A DNA stretch of 64,000 nucleotides from Nelumbo lutea. Lineage: Eukaryota; Streptophyta; Magnoliopsida; Proteales; Nelumbonaceae. The stretch lies in the NCBI GenBank assembly GCA_022828595.1, contig JAKGHH010000001.1:75636401-75700400 (forward strand). The letters run 5' to 3'. A program made the translations under genes and the position numbers. Positions 1-9,516 of the stretch are shown one piece after another (positions within the stretch are counted from its first letter, which is position 1; every line of letters starts with the position of its first letter). Under the pieces are notes generated by a model, which did not search any database, was not told where the DNA came from, and was given only the letters and a program-made list of their open reading frames with translations.

Positions 1-471
1 TTTAGTGAGTCGAGCAAGTAGTTGAAACCGGTTGTTTTGTTGAAACCCTATTGGTTTTTAATGGTTCCACTGGGTTTTGACTGGTTCTTCTAGTTTTTTA
101 AAAAAAGAAAACGAAGATTTAAAAGATTGGATTCCCTTTGGATTATTGGGTTGAGTGGCTTGACGGTCTAGTTTGAGTCTTAACAAATTGGTGCAAATAG
201 TAGATCCTAAGAGGGCTTTTGGTGTTGATTGTTTAAGCAGTTTTTGATAAGATACCTAGGATAACTTCATCGAAAAGTTGATTTTCAACTCATGTATGTA
301 GGGAAAATAGTTACAAAAAGTTGGAGGATAAGCTTTGAGGCATATCTAAAGAAACTGTCTTTAGAATATTATTTGCCCCACTCAATTTCATTAAGTTTGT
401 TGTTGGGTTATTTGCAAATTTGTTCCCATGACACAATAGAACATCGAGTGAGGAAACTTTAAATAGCAAAA
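1..471. other. AT-rich flank, no gene recognised
   Basis: No coding exon or RNA gene is evident. The first 120 bases have repeated AACCGG / GGTTTT-type motifs like those in small non-autonomous elements elsewhere in the window, but no terminal inverted repeats or target duplication could be paired. It ends where homology to the leader of the neighbouring gypsy element begins, at about 474. Confidence 0.4.
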
Positions 472-473
472 TT

Positions 474-774
474 GAAGAACTGGAGCACCACCAAATTCCA
501 GATCATCATCACTGTCATCGTCCAGGACTGGTCGTCATAGCGCAGTATGGACGGGTGGTCTGTTGTGGTCATCTCCCTTGATTTGCTGTGGATGTTCCCG
601 GTTCCGTGGAGCAACCTCCCGTAACAAGGTTCGTAGTTGTTCAGCCATCTCTGGCAACTGCTGCTCGATGTTACATGTGGTTGTACGCTGTTCTTCGATT
701 GCTCTCCAAACAGCTGGAAACCCCTGATCTCCGTCACGGGGTGGGTTGCGACTGCTACCGTCTGGGTTGGACAT
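474..774 (-). pseudogene. Truncated second copy of the gypsy gag N-terminus
   Basis: The minus-strand reading begins near 774 and encodes a gag N-terminus closely similar to the one starting near 4772 (shared patterns such as FPAVWRAIEEQRTTT versus FPTVWRVIEEQRTTT). Homology stops abruptly at about 474, before the gag core. It lies downstream of a complete LTR and primer-binding site, so it is the start of a second, truncated internal region and not part of the main gag. Confidence 0.75.
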
Positions 775-792
775 GATTGGGCGAATTCCCTA

Positions 793-803
793 CTCTGATA
801 CCA
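793..803 (-). other. Second primer-binding site, initiator-Met tRNA type
   Basis: On the minus strand the bases read TGGTATCAGAG, the sequence complementary to the 3' end of plant initiator-Met tRNA, two bases from the LTR end at 806. It is the better preserved of the two primer sites in this element. Confidence 0.75.
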
Positions 804-805
804 CC

Positions 806-1358
806 TGATGCAGCGTGGAAGCAATGAGAAACCAGGCTGGCTATGCAAGCACCAGGCGATCGCTAGCTTCTAGCGAAGAACACCGAATTCTCTAGGAGAG
901 AGAAAAGGTGGCGAAAATAGGAAGAAGAGAACTTGAAGAAATTCTGAAAATATGAAGTATGAATTGATGAATAATTTTGGGAAAATAGCAGTATTTATAG
1001 TACATTTGGAAATTATAAAAGAACTAGGAAATAACAATTGGGATAGATCTAAATATCTAATTTGATAGGATCGAACCCTCCCTGGTTTGATCTCCATCGT
1101 CTGATCTCCCTAGATGCACGAATCTTGGGTTAACTTGCTAATCTTGATGCTTCTTGGAGTCTTTCTTGATAATCTTGGAAGAGTCTTGTTTTATCTTACT
1201 AATCTTTGGAAGAGTCTTGCTTTATCTTGATAATCTTGGAAGAGTCTTGGATCCCTTACTTATCTTGAATTCTTGGACTTAACTTTATCTTGAATTGACC
1301 TTATCCTAGGAGCTGCCGCCCCTAGGGGTGAGATGGGCCTTGTGATGGGCCTCCATCA
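806..1358 (-). repeat. Gypsy element LTR (3' LTR of the main copy)
   Basis: A 553-bp block beginning TG and ending CA on either strand, matching 4765-5316 with a one-base length difference and mostly C/T and G/A differences. Around 1158-1250 it contains three imperfect copies of a motif like ATAATCTTGGAAGAGTCTTG. On the element's sense strand the LTR is preceded by a polypurine tract and followed by a primer-binding site, so it acts as the 3' LTR of one copy and would be the 5' LTR of the next. Confidence 0.85.
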
Positions 1359-1371
1359 TTCTCCCCCACTT
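1359..1371 (-). other. Polypurine tract of the gypsy element
   Basis: On the minus strand it reads AAGTGGGGGAGAA directly before the LTR start TGATGG. This is the expected site for plus-strand DNA priming. The last recognisable polyprotein residues (about SSLQVGENDGG) read through it into the LTR start, a usual arrangement in some plant gypsy elements. Confidence 0.75.
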
Positions 1372-1372
1372 G

Positions 1373-2346
1373 GAGAGAACTCGACCCTGAGTCGTGGCTA
1401 GGATAGGCAAGTGTTATTTCCGGCAGGTACCGATGAAGGTCTTGGATATACCCATATGATTTGGTAAATCCACTACATAGGCATTGCCATCAATCTTCTT
1501 CATGATCTTATATGGACCATACTTCCGAGGCTTCAACTTGCTGTAAGTACCTACGGGAATCCTTTCCTTCCTTAAGAAAACCATAACCTCATCACCTACA
1601 TCAAACACTTGGGGTCGGCGGTGCTTGTTTGCGGCCATCTTGTACTTGGCATTGGATTGCTCTAGCTTCTGCTTCATGGCCTCTTGGACGAACTGGATTT
1701 GTTCTGCCATCTGCTCTGCTGAGATACTGTCGTTGGGTACTTTGGGTAGATTCACTAAATCTAGTGCATGGTTAGGGACCTTTATGTATACGATGGAGAA
1801 TGGGGATCTGCCTGTATAACTATGCACTACATTGTTATAGGCGAAGTCAACCTGTGCAATGGCAAAGTCCCACTATTTAGGCCTCTCCCGGCATATGCTG
1901 TGGATTAAATTTTCTAAGGTCCGGTTTACCACTTCTGTCTGTCCATTTGTCTACGGATGGATGTACTGCTAAAATTAAGTGATGAATCAAACAACCTCCA
2001 CAAGGTTATCCAAAAGTGACTGAGGAACCGTGTGTCACGATCTGAAGTGATGGTCTTGGGCACCCCATGCAAACAGACAATCTCCTAAAAAACAATCTGG
2101 TTGTTGTGGATGCATCTGTTGTTTTCTTGCATGGGAGGAAATGAGCCATTTTTGAGAATCTGTCAACCACCACAAAGACGGAGTCCATGTTTCTCTGGGC
2201 CTTTGGCAAGCCTAGCACAAAATCCATGGACAAGTTTTCCCATATAGCAGTAGGAACGAGTAGGGGCATATAGAGACCTGTGTTCTGGGTTTGTCCCTTA
2301 GCTGTCTGACAAACATAGCACCTGTTTACAATGGTAGACACGTTCC
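1373..2346 (-). pseudogene. Gypsy integrase remnant
   Basis: On the minus strand, 2341-2006 begins with the second half of the integrase zinc-binding domain ([11 protein letters not shown]) and runs into the catalytic core ([13 protein letters not shown], then [15 protein letters not shown]). The core then shifts frame: an [13 protein letters not shown] motif with the second catalytic Asp lies in another frame around 2020-2060. The segment 1827-1414 is the C-terminal part ([16 protein letters not shown], then [15 protein letters not shown]). Internal stops and frame changes make it inactive. The N-terminal half of the zinc-binding domain is missing because of a deletion that fuses it to the RT. 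Confidence 0.8.
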
Positions 2347-3447
2347 TAGTCTTGAAGGCTGTCTTCTATTCATCTCTTGGATGGACCCTGATTTGATGAT
2401 ATCCACTCCTGAGATCAATTTTTGAGAAAACTACAACTCCACTCAGTTGGTCCAGCATGTCGTCTAGCCTAGGAATGGAAAATTTGTACCCAATAGTAAT
2501 CTTGTTAATGGCTCCACTGTCGACACACATTCTCCAACTGCCATCCTTCTTAGGTGTAAGTAAGGCAGGTCTGCACAAGAACTCATGCTGATTTGACTGT
2601 GTTCCTTTTTCAATAAGTCTTCTACCTTTTCCCATAAGATTTCATTCTCCTTAAGACTCATCCTGTAATGTGGGAGGTTAGGTAGACTAGCACTTAGAAC
2701 AAAATCAATATGGTGTTGTATATCTCTCATGGAAGGGAGTTCATTTGGTAATTCCTCTGGAACTACATCATTGAATTCATCCAATAGTCCCTGTACTTCA
2801 GCTGGAATTTTATTTTCATCATTAACATCTTCTTCTTTTACTACTAACAAATGTATTTCATGAGTATCCTTACATTCGATAACAAATTCAGCATGATGAT
2901 GGGTGATGGTAAGGAAATTCTTCTCATGTGCCTTTGGAGTATTTGTAATATGAGTATCCTTACATTCTTTAACAAATTTAGCATGATGATGGTTGATGGT
3001 AAGGAAATTCTTCTCATGTGCCTTTGGAGTATTTGTAATATTTTTTTCTACTATGGGTAACAAAGTATAACATGTACCCTCTTTTTCAAGTTGGTAGGTA
3101 TTTTTCCTACCCATGTGCCTTGCATCTGTATCAAACTGCCAAGGCCTCCCTAACAAGATATGGCAAACATTCATATCTACAATATCACAATATATTTCAT
3201 CATGGTACTTACTAATAGAAAAATGTACCTTGTAGCGTTCTTCCACCCGTACGCCGCCTCCTTCCTTAATCCACCCAATTGTGTATGGGTTGGGATGTTT
3301 TTCAGGAATTAGCTGTAATTATTGAATGACATCCCTGCAAATAATATTTTCTTAACTGTCACTGTCAATAATTAAATTAAATAATTTTCCCTTGACAGTA
3401 CATCTGGTACGAAATAATCTATGCCTTTGAGAAGTATCCTTATTTTT
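2347..3447 (-). pseudogene. Gypsy protease and N-terminal reverse transcriptase remnant
   Basis: The minus strand first shows a retropepsin-like strand near 3350-3440 (KLFNLIIDSDS, with DSD where the family usually has DGG or DSG), then protease C-terminal and linker sequence ([13 protein letters not shown] near 3150). The RT fingers follow near 2370-2580 ([16 protein letters not shown], then [15 protein letters not shown]). The linker has a 90-bp exact-period tandem duplication (2861-2950 and 2951-3040). The RT stops after the fingers: the YxDD region and RNase H are absent, and a stop follows HPRDE at the deletion edge. Confidence 0.8.
2861..3040. repeat. 90-bp tandem duplication inside gypsy pol
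   Basis: Two units of 90 bp, 2861-2950 and 2951-3040, both starting TGAGTATCCTTACATTC and differing at only a few bases. The period is 30 codons, so the reading frame is unaffected and the encoded linker contains two copies of an [13 protein letters not shown] peptide. Confidence 0.9.
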
Positions 3448-4772
3448 CTAGGACAACATTAATTTTCTTACCACACAAGTATACTCATCATGTTCATATG
3501 GACCCTCTTCATCCTCCCCATCAGGTCCACAGTATACTTCCTCCTCAATATCTTCTTCCTCCTCCTTTTCTACCATATTGACTGCCTTCCTCCTAGGACA
3601 GTCATTGGATCTATGTCCCACCTCATTACATTTAAAACATTTAATAGAAGCAGGCCTTGCATAAGGGTTACTGGGTTTAGGAGGGTTGGAAAGATTACCT
3701 CGAGTATGTCCTCCTATAATAACCTTACCGGCGTTAGTTGTATTTGCTGGGTGAGAAGGTTGAACAGTCATGACGGATTTGTTTTTATCGACAGTTGTCG
3801 ATTTGTTGTCGCTTCCGCTATATCGGCAATAATTATCACTACATGCCTTGTCTTGGAACATTAATTCTGCTTTCAAGGCTAGGTTCCTTGCTTCCTGCAC
3901 ACTGAGAACCATCTGTACACCAATTTTATCTCTGCGGACGATCTCAACCCGCTTAGATAATGGGCTACCTGCTGGTTATCACTTTCAGACAACTGGTTTC
4001 TTTTTGCTAATCTTAAAAATTCTGATGTGTACTCATTAACACTACGTGAACCCTACGCACACCTCTAATAAGATTCAAACATATATTGTTCATAGTCAGG
4101 AGGTAAAAATCTACCTCTGATTAATTGTTTCATGCGCCTCCAGGTTCGAATAGGACCCCTTCCTTCTCTCATCCGGGTCTCTCTCATCCATTCCCACCAA
4201 ACAGATGCGCCTCCCTTTAATCGGAAAGTTACCAATTTTGCCCTTCGTTCCTCTGGTATCTCCATGTAATCAAAGAACCTATCGACTTCTATGATCCAAT
4301 CCAGAAGTCCCTCTATGCCAAAATCTCCACTAAAAGTAGGAATATCTACCTTGAGTTTAAATTCATCATTATTCCTACGGGGATTGAGATTACCTTGATT
4401 GTGCCAATTTCTACCATTTCTGCCATTGCCGGGAAGAACTGGATCACCACCAAATTCCAGATCATCATCATTGTCATCATCCAGGACTAGTTGTCGTAGA
4501 GCAGTATGGACAAGTGGTCTGTTGTGGTCGTCTCCCTCGATTTGCTATGGATGTTCCCGGTTCCGTGGAGCAACCTCTCGTAAGAAGGTTCGCAGTTGTT
4601 CAACCATCTCTGTCAACTGCTGCTCGACGTTACGTGTGGTTGTACGTTGTTCTTCTATTACTCTCCAAACAGTTGGAAACCCCTGATCTTCATCACGGGG
4701 TTGGTTGCGATTGCTACCATCTAGGTTGGACATGACTGGGCGAATTCCCTGCTCTAATACCACCTGACGCAA
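3448..4772 (-). pseudogene. Gypsy gag remnant with CCHC zinc knuckle
   Basis: On the minus strand gag starts near 4772 (MRQVVLEQGI) and continues through the capsid core (4265-4065: LVTFRLKGGASVWWEWMRE, then MKQLIRGRFLPPDYEQ) to a C-terminal part with a CCHC knuckle (CFKCNEVGHRSNDC, around 3597-3640) and an acidic tail. The core motif is typical of plant gypsy gag proteins. Frame changes between 4065 and 3912 and several stops show it is broken. The N-terminal 300 bp are repeated at 474-774. Confidence 0.8.
4752..4762 (-). other. Primer-binding site of the main gypsy copy
   Basis: On the minus strand it reads TGGTATTAGAG, one base away from the initiator-Met tRNA complement TGGTATCAGAG, and lies two bases inside the LTR end at 4765. 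Confidence 0.75.
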
Positions 4773-5316
4773 TGTGGAAGCAATGAGAAACTGGGTTGGC
4801 TATGCAAGCACTAGGTGATCGCTAGCTTCTAGCAAAGAACATCGAATTCTCTAGGAGAGAGAAAAGGTGGCGAAAATATGGAGAAGAGAACTTGAAGAAA
4901 TTCTGAAAATATGAAGTATGAATTGATGAATAATTTTGGGAAGATAGCAGTATTTATAGTACATTTGGAAATTGTAAAAGAACTAGGAAATAACAACTGG
5001 GATAGATCTAAATATCGAATCTGATAGGATCAAACCCTCCCTGGTTTGATCTCCACCTCTGATCTCCCTAGATGCATGAATCTTGGATTATCTTGCTAAT
5101 CTTGATGCTTCTTGGAGTCTTTCTTGATAATCTTGGAAGAGTCTTGTTTTATCTTACTAATCTTTGGAAGAGTCTTGCTTTATCTTGATAATCTTGGAAG
5201 AGTCTTGGATCCCTTGCTTATCTTTAATTCTTGGACTTAACTTTATCTTGAATTGACCTTATCCTAGGAGCTGCCGCCCCTAGGGGTGAGATGGGCCATG
5301 TGATTGGCCTCCATTA
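4765..5316 (-). repeat. Gypsy element 5' LTR
   Basis: A 552-bp LTR matching 806-1358. On the sense strand it starts TAATGGAGG where the other copy has TGATGGAGG, so the terminal TG has mutated to TA. Most differences between the copies are transitions, consistent with decay at methylated cytosines (inference). Confidence 0.85.
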
Positions 5317-5458
5317 GATAGTCTTCTGGGGGGGTCAGATGCCGGTTCTACAAACTGAGCTGTTGCCCCTACAGCCTTAGTGAGTCCGAGGCGGGGGCCG
5401 AAGTAGAGCTTGAGAAGAGCTCGAGTTCGAGCCCATAGGTTGAGTCACCTCGAGTAGC

Positions 5459-7141
5459 TTGGCATCCACTTCTCGTCGAGGTCGGGTGCTAGATAAGTTT
5501 GGGCCTTCCACCAAGACACCCAAGAGGCTTTGGTTCCTTATCGTTCAGTACAACCTGCCCAGGGAATATACTTATATTTTACCCTCGGGCGACTTTCCTT
5601 GGGAGCACGGTCCGGACGAGATCATGATATTCCAGGAGCAGCTTGTTGTCGGGCTGCACCTTCCCTTCAATCCCCTTATCGTCGAGGTCATGAACCACTT
5701 CGACGTCACTGTAGGTCAGTTTCACCCGAACTCCATCCGCAACCATGTCGGGACCATCTCCCTTTGCTGCGAACACTGCCTTCCCTTGGACCTGGAAATA
5801 TTTTCCGCCATTCTCATGCTTAAGAAACAAGCGGGTCCCCTGCTCGAGCGTAGGAGGGCCTACTACTTGTCACCTCGTCCGAGGTTCAAGCTCTTACACG
5901 ATCTTCCAAATAAGGTCCCAACAAGGAAGCGAGACTATTTCATGGTTCGAAGTGCTACGGGGTGGTCGTTTCCTACTGAGTGGGGATTGACTGTTCCTGA
6001 CCCCAGTGTCACGTTAGACGAAGATACGGTGAAGGGCCTCTAGGATTGGGCTCGGCTTGGGCTCAAATGCGAAGTCTACCTGACAGACGACAAGCTTATT
6101 CAAGCCGGTCTGAGTTCAGGTAGGTTTCTTGCTCAAGACCAAGTCTACTTTGCTTTTGTTTTTAATCTTCGTCTTTTGACATTGAGCTCCTTTTTGCAGG
6201 TGTTATGGAGGTAGAGAAGATTTGAGGCACGAGTCTGTTCGACGGTATGAAAAGGAGGAAGCAAGTCCATGCCGATCCTTCCCGGGTTGCGGAGCCCGAA
6301 GCACTGAGAATGGGGCCTCCTGGGGAGCCCGAGGTGGCCCCTCCAATTCAGGAAGTGGCAGGGATCCCCTATGCCAATACTGCTTATACCTGGGCTGTGC
6401 CTTTAGGCTCAAGAAGCTATGATGAGGTTGGGAGCGTGCTGATGTCGAGCTACGCTCTCCAAAAAAGTGAGAAGGCTACTTGCCCTGAAGAGGTCGCGGC
6501 GTGGGCTGATCTTCCTACAAATCTCATATGCGCTCATGCTGCCTCTTACGCCATGGTGGTAAGTTTGAGTAGTATTATTTTTATTTTTTTATTTTTTTTT
6601 CCGAGCTGATTTGTTCTCGTTCTTGTAGGTGAACTCCTCTATCAACACTTTGGCAATCCAGGCGGAGAGGGGCTTGAAGCGAGCACAAGTTGCCGAAGTG
6701 GCTTCCCGTGCTGTGCGAGTCGAGCTAGCGAGGTCTCGGAGGGACAAAGAGGCTTTTGGAACAGTGGTGAGACACATGGTGGACCTGAAGTTGGACCTGG
6801 AGCATCAGGTCGAGTACCTTCAGGATGATATCAGGGAGAAGACTGAGATCTTCTCTCAAGCCATCGAGGAGGCAAAGGTGAAATCCGTCGATGATTACAT
6901 CACTTCGTCGTGCTTTAATGACATGATGGTGGGCTCATACAGAAGGGGTTTCAAGTTGAGCCGATGGATGATAAGGAATACGTACCCCAAGCTCGATATT
7001 AGCACCATAACTACTTCGCACATCACTTAGGAGATGGCTGCCGCAACTGATGATGACGGGGATTCCGAAGACGAAGCGGGACCTTCGAGCATTATCGAAG
7101 TCCCTTCTAAAGGCGAGGGAGATGTACCTTCGGTCTCGTGA
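5459..7141 (+). pseudogene. Antisense additional ORF of the Tat-type element, three exons
   Basis: A plus-strand ORF opposite to and downstream of the element's integrase. Exon 1 (5459-6119) starts MASTSRRGRV and contains the plant-transposon-protein-like region (FPWEHGPDEI, FNPLIVEVMNHFDV). Intron 6120-6199 is GT-AG and 80 bp. Exon 2 (6200-6558) ends at a GTAAGT donor. Intron 6559-6628 is 70 bp. Exon 3 (6629-7141) encodes a likely coiled-coil region (LDLEHQVEYLQDDIREKTE) and an acidic end. The frame is kept across both introns. Three in-frame stops, at 6041 (TAG), 6223 (TGA) and 7028 (TAG), show decay. Its function in the family is unknown. The splice structure is read from the sequence, not from transcripts. 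Confidence 0.7.
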
Positions 7142-7679
7142 GCTCGTTGCTATTGTGTTTTTTGTTTTTCGTTTTTTGTTTTTGTTTTTTTTTTGAAGTG
7201 TAAACAATATAATTTGCAATGAATAGTCCCCCTTTTTTGGCAAAGTGTTGGGCAGTCATTTTCTCTTTTCGTCGAGATGACTATGTTGCTGAACTACTAG
7301 ACTTAGGCCCCGAGGCGAGTTAGCATAGTAAGGCTATACGCCCGACCTGTTCTCTGCCCAGGTTAGTTAACATAAGTTGAATTGGGCCCTGGCTATGCAC
7401 TTGGGGATCCCTACTCGTGCAGCTTGCTTCGTTGATGAGGTGCCGAAGTCATCTTTATCTTGGTATTCTGGCCCTTATGGTGCCGATGTCCTTGTTAGCT
7501 CGACATTCTGGGCCTTAGGGTATTGAGGCCTTTGTTAGCTCAGCATTCTGGCCCTTAGGCTCTGGTAGTGGCTCATGGTCTGCTTAGTTTGGTCATTTAT
7601 AGGTAAAATCGTCTTAAGTTGATGATGTTCAATGCCCGGGGTATCTGTTTACCTTCCAGGGTCTCGAGCTCATATGCTC
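7142..7679. other. Spacer between antisense ORF and integrase
   Basis: Tail-to-tail non-coding interval between the antisense ORF and integrase. It holds a T-rich tract (about 7156-7195) and short repeats of a TTAGCTCGACATTCTGG-like motif around 7490-7560. No separate gene is visible. Confidence 0.5.
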
Positions 7680-8700
7680 CCCCGAGTGCTCTCTTTACTC
7701 GCTAGGGTCCTTCCCAGTTCAGCCCGAGTTTGCCAACATCGGGCTCAAGTACCATGACCTTGCGGAGAACTAGATCGCCAACTCGAAAGTTTTATCTCTT
7801 AACTCTGGCGTTATAGTACTGAGCTATCTTTTGCTGGTACATTGTGGTTCTGATGTATACGAAGTCCCTCACCTCGTCAAGTAGGTCGAGGTTGGTACGT
7901 AGCTCATCGTTATTAGTATTGTCGTTGTATGCTTCCGATTGAAATGAGGGGATTTTGATTTTGGCTGGGATGACTGCCTCCGTGCCATAGGTGAGGTTGA
8001 AGGGAGTTTCTCCGGTGGCAGTCTTCTCTGTAGTTCGATATGCCCATAGGACGTTGGGTAGCTCGTCTGCCCATAACCCTTTAGCTCGGTCTAGCTTGGC
8101 TTTTAGTCCGCGGAGAATAGCTCTGTTCATGACTTCTGCCTGACCGTTTGCTTGCGGGTGCACAACCAACGTGAAGTTTTGCTGGATCCCCATGTGTTGG
8201 CACCACTCTTGGAATTTGATGTCCTCGAACTGCTTGCCATTGTTGGAGTTTAGCACCCGAGGTAGCCCGAAGCGGCACACTATGTTCTTCTAGAAGAAGT
8301 TCTGGACGTTCTGGGCTATAATGGTTACGAGAGTTTCAACTTCAACCCACTTGGTGAAGTAGTCTACTGCCACTAGTAGGAACTTCCTTCCTCCTGTTGC
8401 TAGTGGGAATTGCCCGAGTAGGTCAATACCCCATTGTGCGAAGGGCCATGGGCTAGTGAGGTACTTAAGGTCGGCGGAGGGCAGGTGGTGAATATTGGTG
8501 TGCTTTTGGCACTTCTCGCACTTCCTGACTAGCCCGACAACGTCTGCTTTCATTGTTGGCCAATAGTACCCCTGTCGTAGTGCCTTCTGAGCAATAGCCC
8601 TGCTGCCTAGGTGTCCGCCACATAGGCCTTCATGAATGTCGTGGAGTACGAGCTCGGCTTTGAGAGGTCGCAAGCAGCGTAGGTAGGGGAGCGTGTAGGA
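7680..8700 (-). pseudogene. Tat-type integrase remnant
   Basis: On the minus strand 8673-8290 holds the HHCC zinc-binding domain (H-x3-H near HDIHEGLCGGH, then CEKCQKH) and the start of the catalytic core (WGIDLLGQFP, first Asp). Segment 8280-7792 holds the rest of the core, with the second catalytic position reading NSNNGKQFE where the family has SDNG, so Asp is replaced by Asn, and the Glu in GQAEVMNRA is present. A C-terminal tail (ARVKR, then FRVGDLVLRKV after a stop) follows. A stop lies between the two halves near 8285. The D-to-N change corresponds to G-to-A on the coding strand. Confidence 0.85.
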
Positions 8701-8742
8701 TTTTCGTTACAGCCGTCCGTCTATCAAGATGTACTTGACTGC

Positions 8743-9300
8743 TTAGCGCTCTACCCTCCTGGAGGCATTGCGTTCTGAGGGGAGGGTTCCATGTAGCAGG
8801 AAGCTCGCGAATGGATCAATCCAGCTCTGTTCTGCTTGGGCAACAGGAGCAACCTCCTCTGCCCCCCGGAGAATGCTAGGCCGAGGTAAGTCCTCTATGT
8901 ACATAGTTCTCATGGTGTTGTCACTGGTGTTGGCTAGCCGGGACAGGGCGTCAGCCTCAGTGTTCTCTGACCTCGGGATTTGCTTGATGAAGTGTGACTG
9001 GTAGCTAAGCATAGCCTCTTTTACCTTTGCCAAGTAGGCGATCAGAGTTGGCTCGCGTGCTTCATATTCCCCTGTAACTTGGTTGATCACGAGCTGGGAA
9101 TTGTTGCAGATAACTATGTATTTTGCCTTTACCTCTTGCGCCAAAGCTTGCCCGGCTATCAACGCCTCGTATTCTGTCTCATTGTTGGATGCCGCGAACT
9201 CAAAGTGTAGCGCGTACTCCAGTTTCATGTCATTTGGACCATGGAGAACTACACCGGCTCCGCTACCCTACTGATTTGAGGATCCATCTACGTGAAGGAT
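8743..9300 (-). pseudogene. Second RNase H domain of the Tat-type element
   Basis: On the minus strand this region encodes an RNase H fold separate from the one attached to RT: NNETEYEALIAGQALA carries the catalytic Glu, followed by a strand with ICNNSQLVINQVTGEYEA (Asn where the family usually has Asp), and ENTEADALSRLA with the final Asp. A second RNase H between RNase H and integrase is a known feature of Tat elements. A stop lies just upstream, near 9270. Confidence 0.75.
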
Positions 9301-9516
9301 CCAAGGCTCTTCATCCCAGTTCACGCTCGGCCTAACCAGGAGAGATACCGAACTGGGTGTGACCTCACGGGGCTCGGACTCAACCGGCCTGGGAGCACTG
9401 AGTTCATCCAAACTGGGGGTCTCGTGCTCAACCAGGCTGATGACCTTGGAGCTGAACGTGCATTCAGCAACAAAATCCGCTAAGGCTTGAGCTTTGATAG
9501 CGGTTTGTGGCTTGTA

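Larger units (their letters stand above)
474..5316 (-). mobile_element. Degenerate Ty3/gypsy retrotransposon with an extra partial copy behind its 3' LTR
   Basis: Read on the minus strand, the order is LTR (4765-5316), primer-binding site, gag, protease, reverse transcriptase, integrase, polypurine tract, LTR (806-1358), and then again a primer-binding site and gag start (474-805). Domain order PR-RT-IN, an initiator-Met-type primer site and a CCHC gag knuckle place it in Ty3/gypsy, probably a chromovirus-like lineage (inference; no chromodomain was recognised). The block 474-1358 is a direct repeat of 4433-5316. Stops, frameshifts and a large RT-IN deletion make it non-autonomous. The base after the right LTR is 5317; no target duplication can be tested because the left copy is truncated. 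Confidence 0.85.

Noticed and set aside
5317..5458. 3' LTR of the Tat-type element
   Set aside because: No similarity to 13426-14262 beyond shared GCTCGA-type composition.
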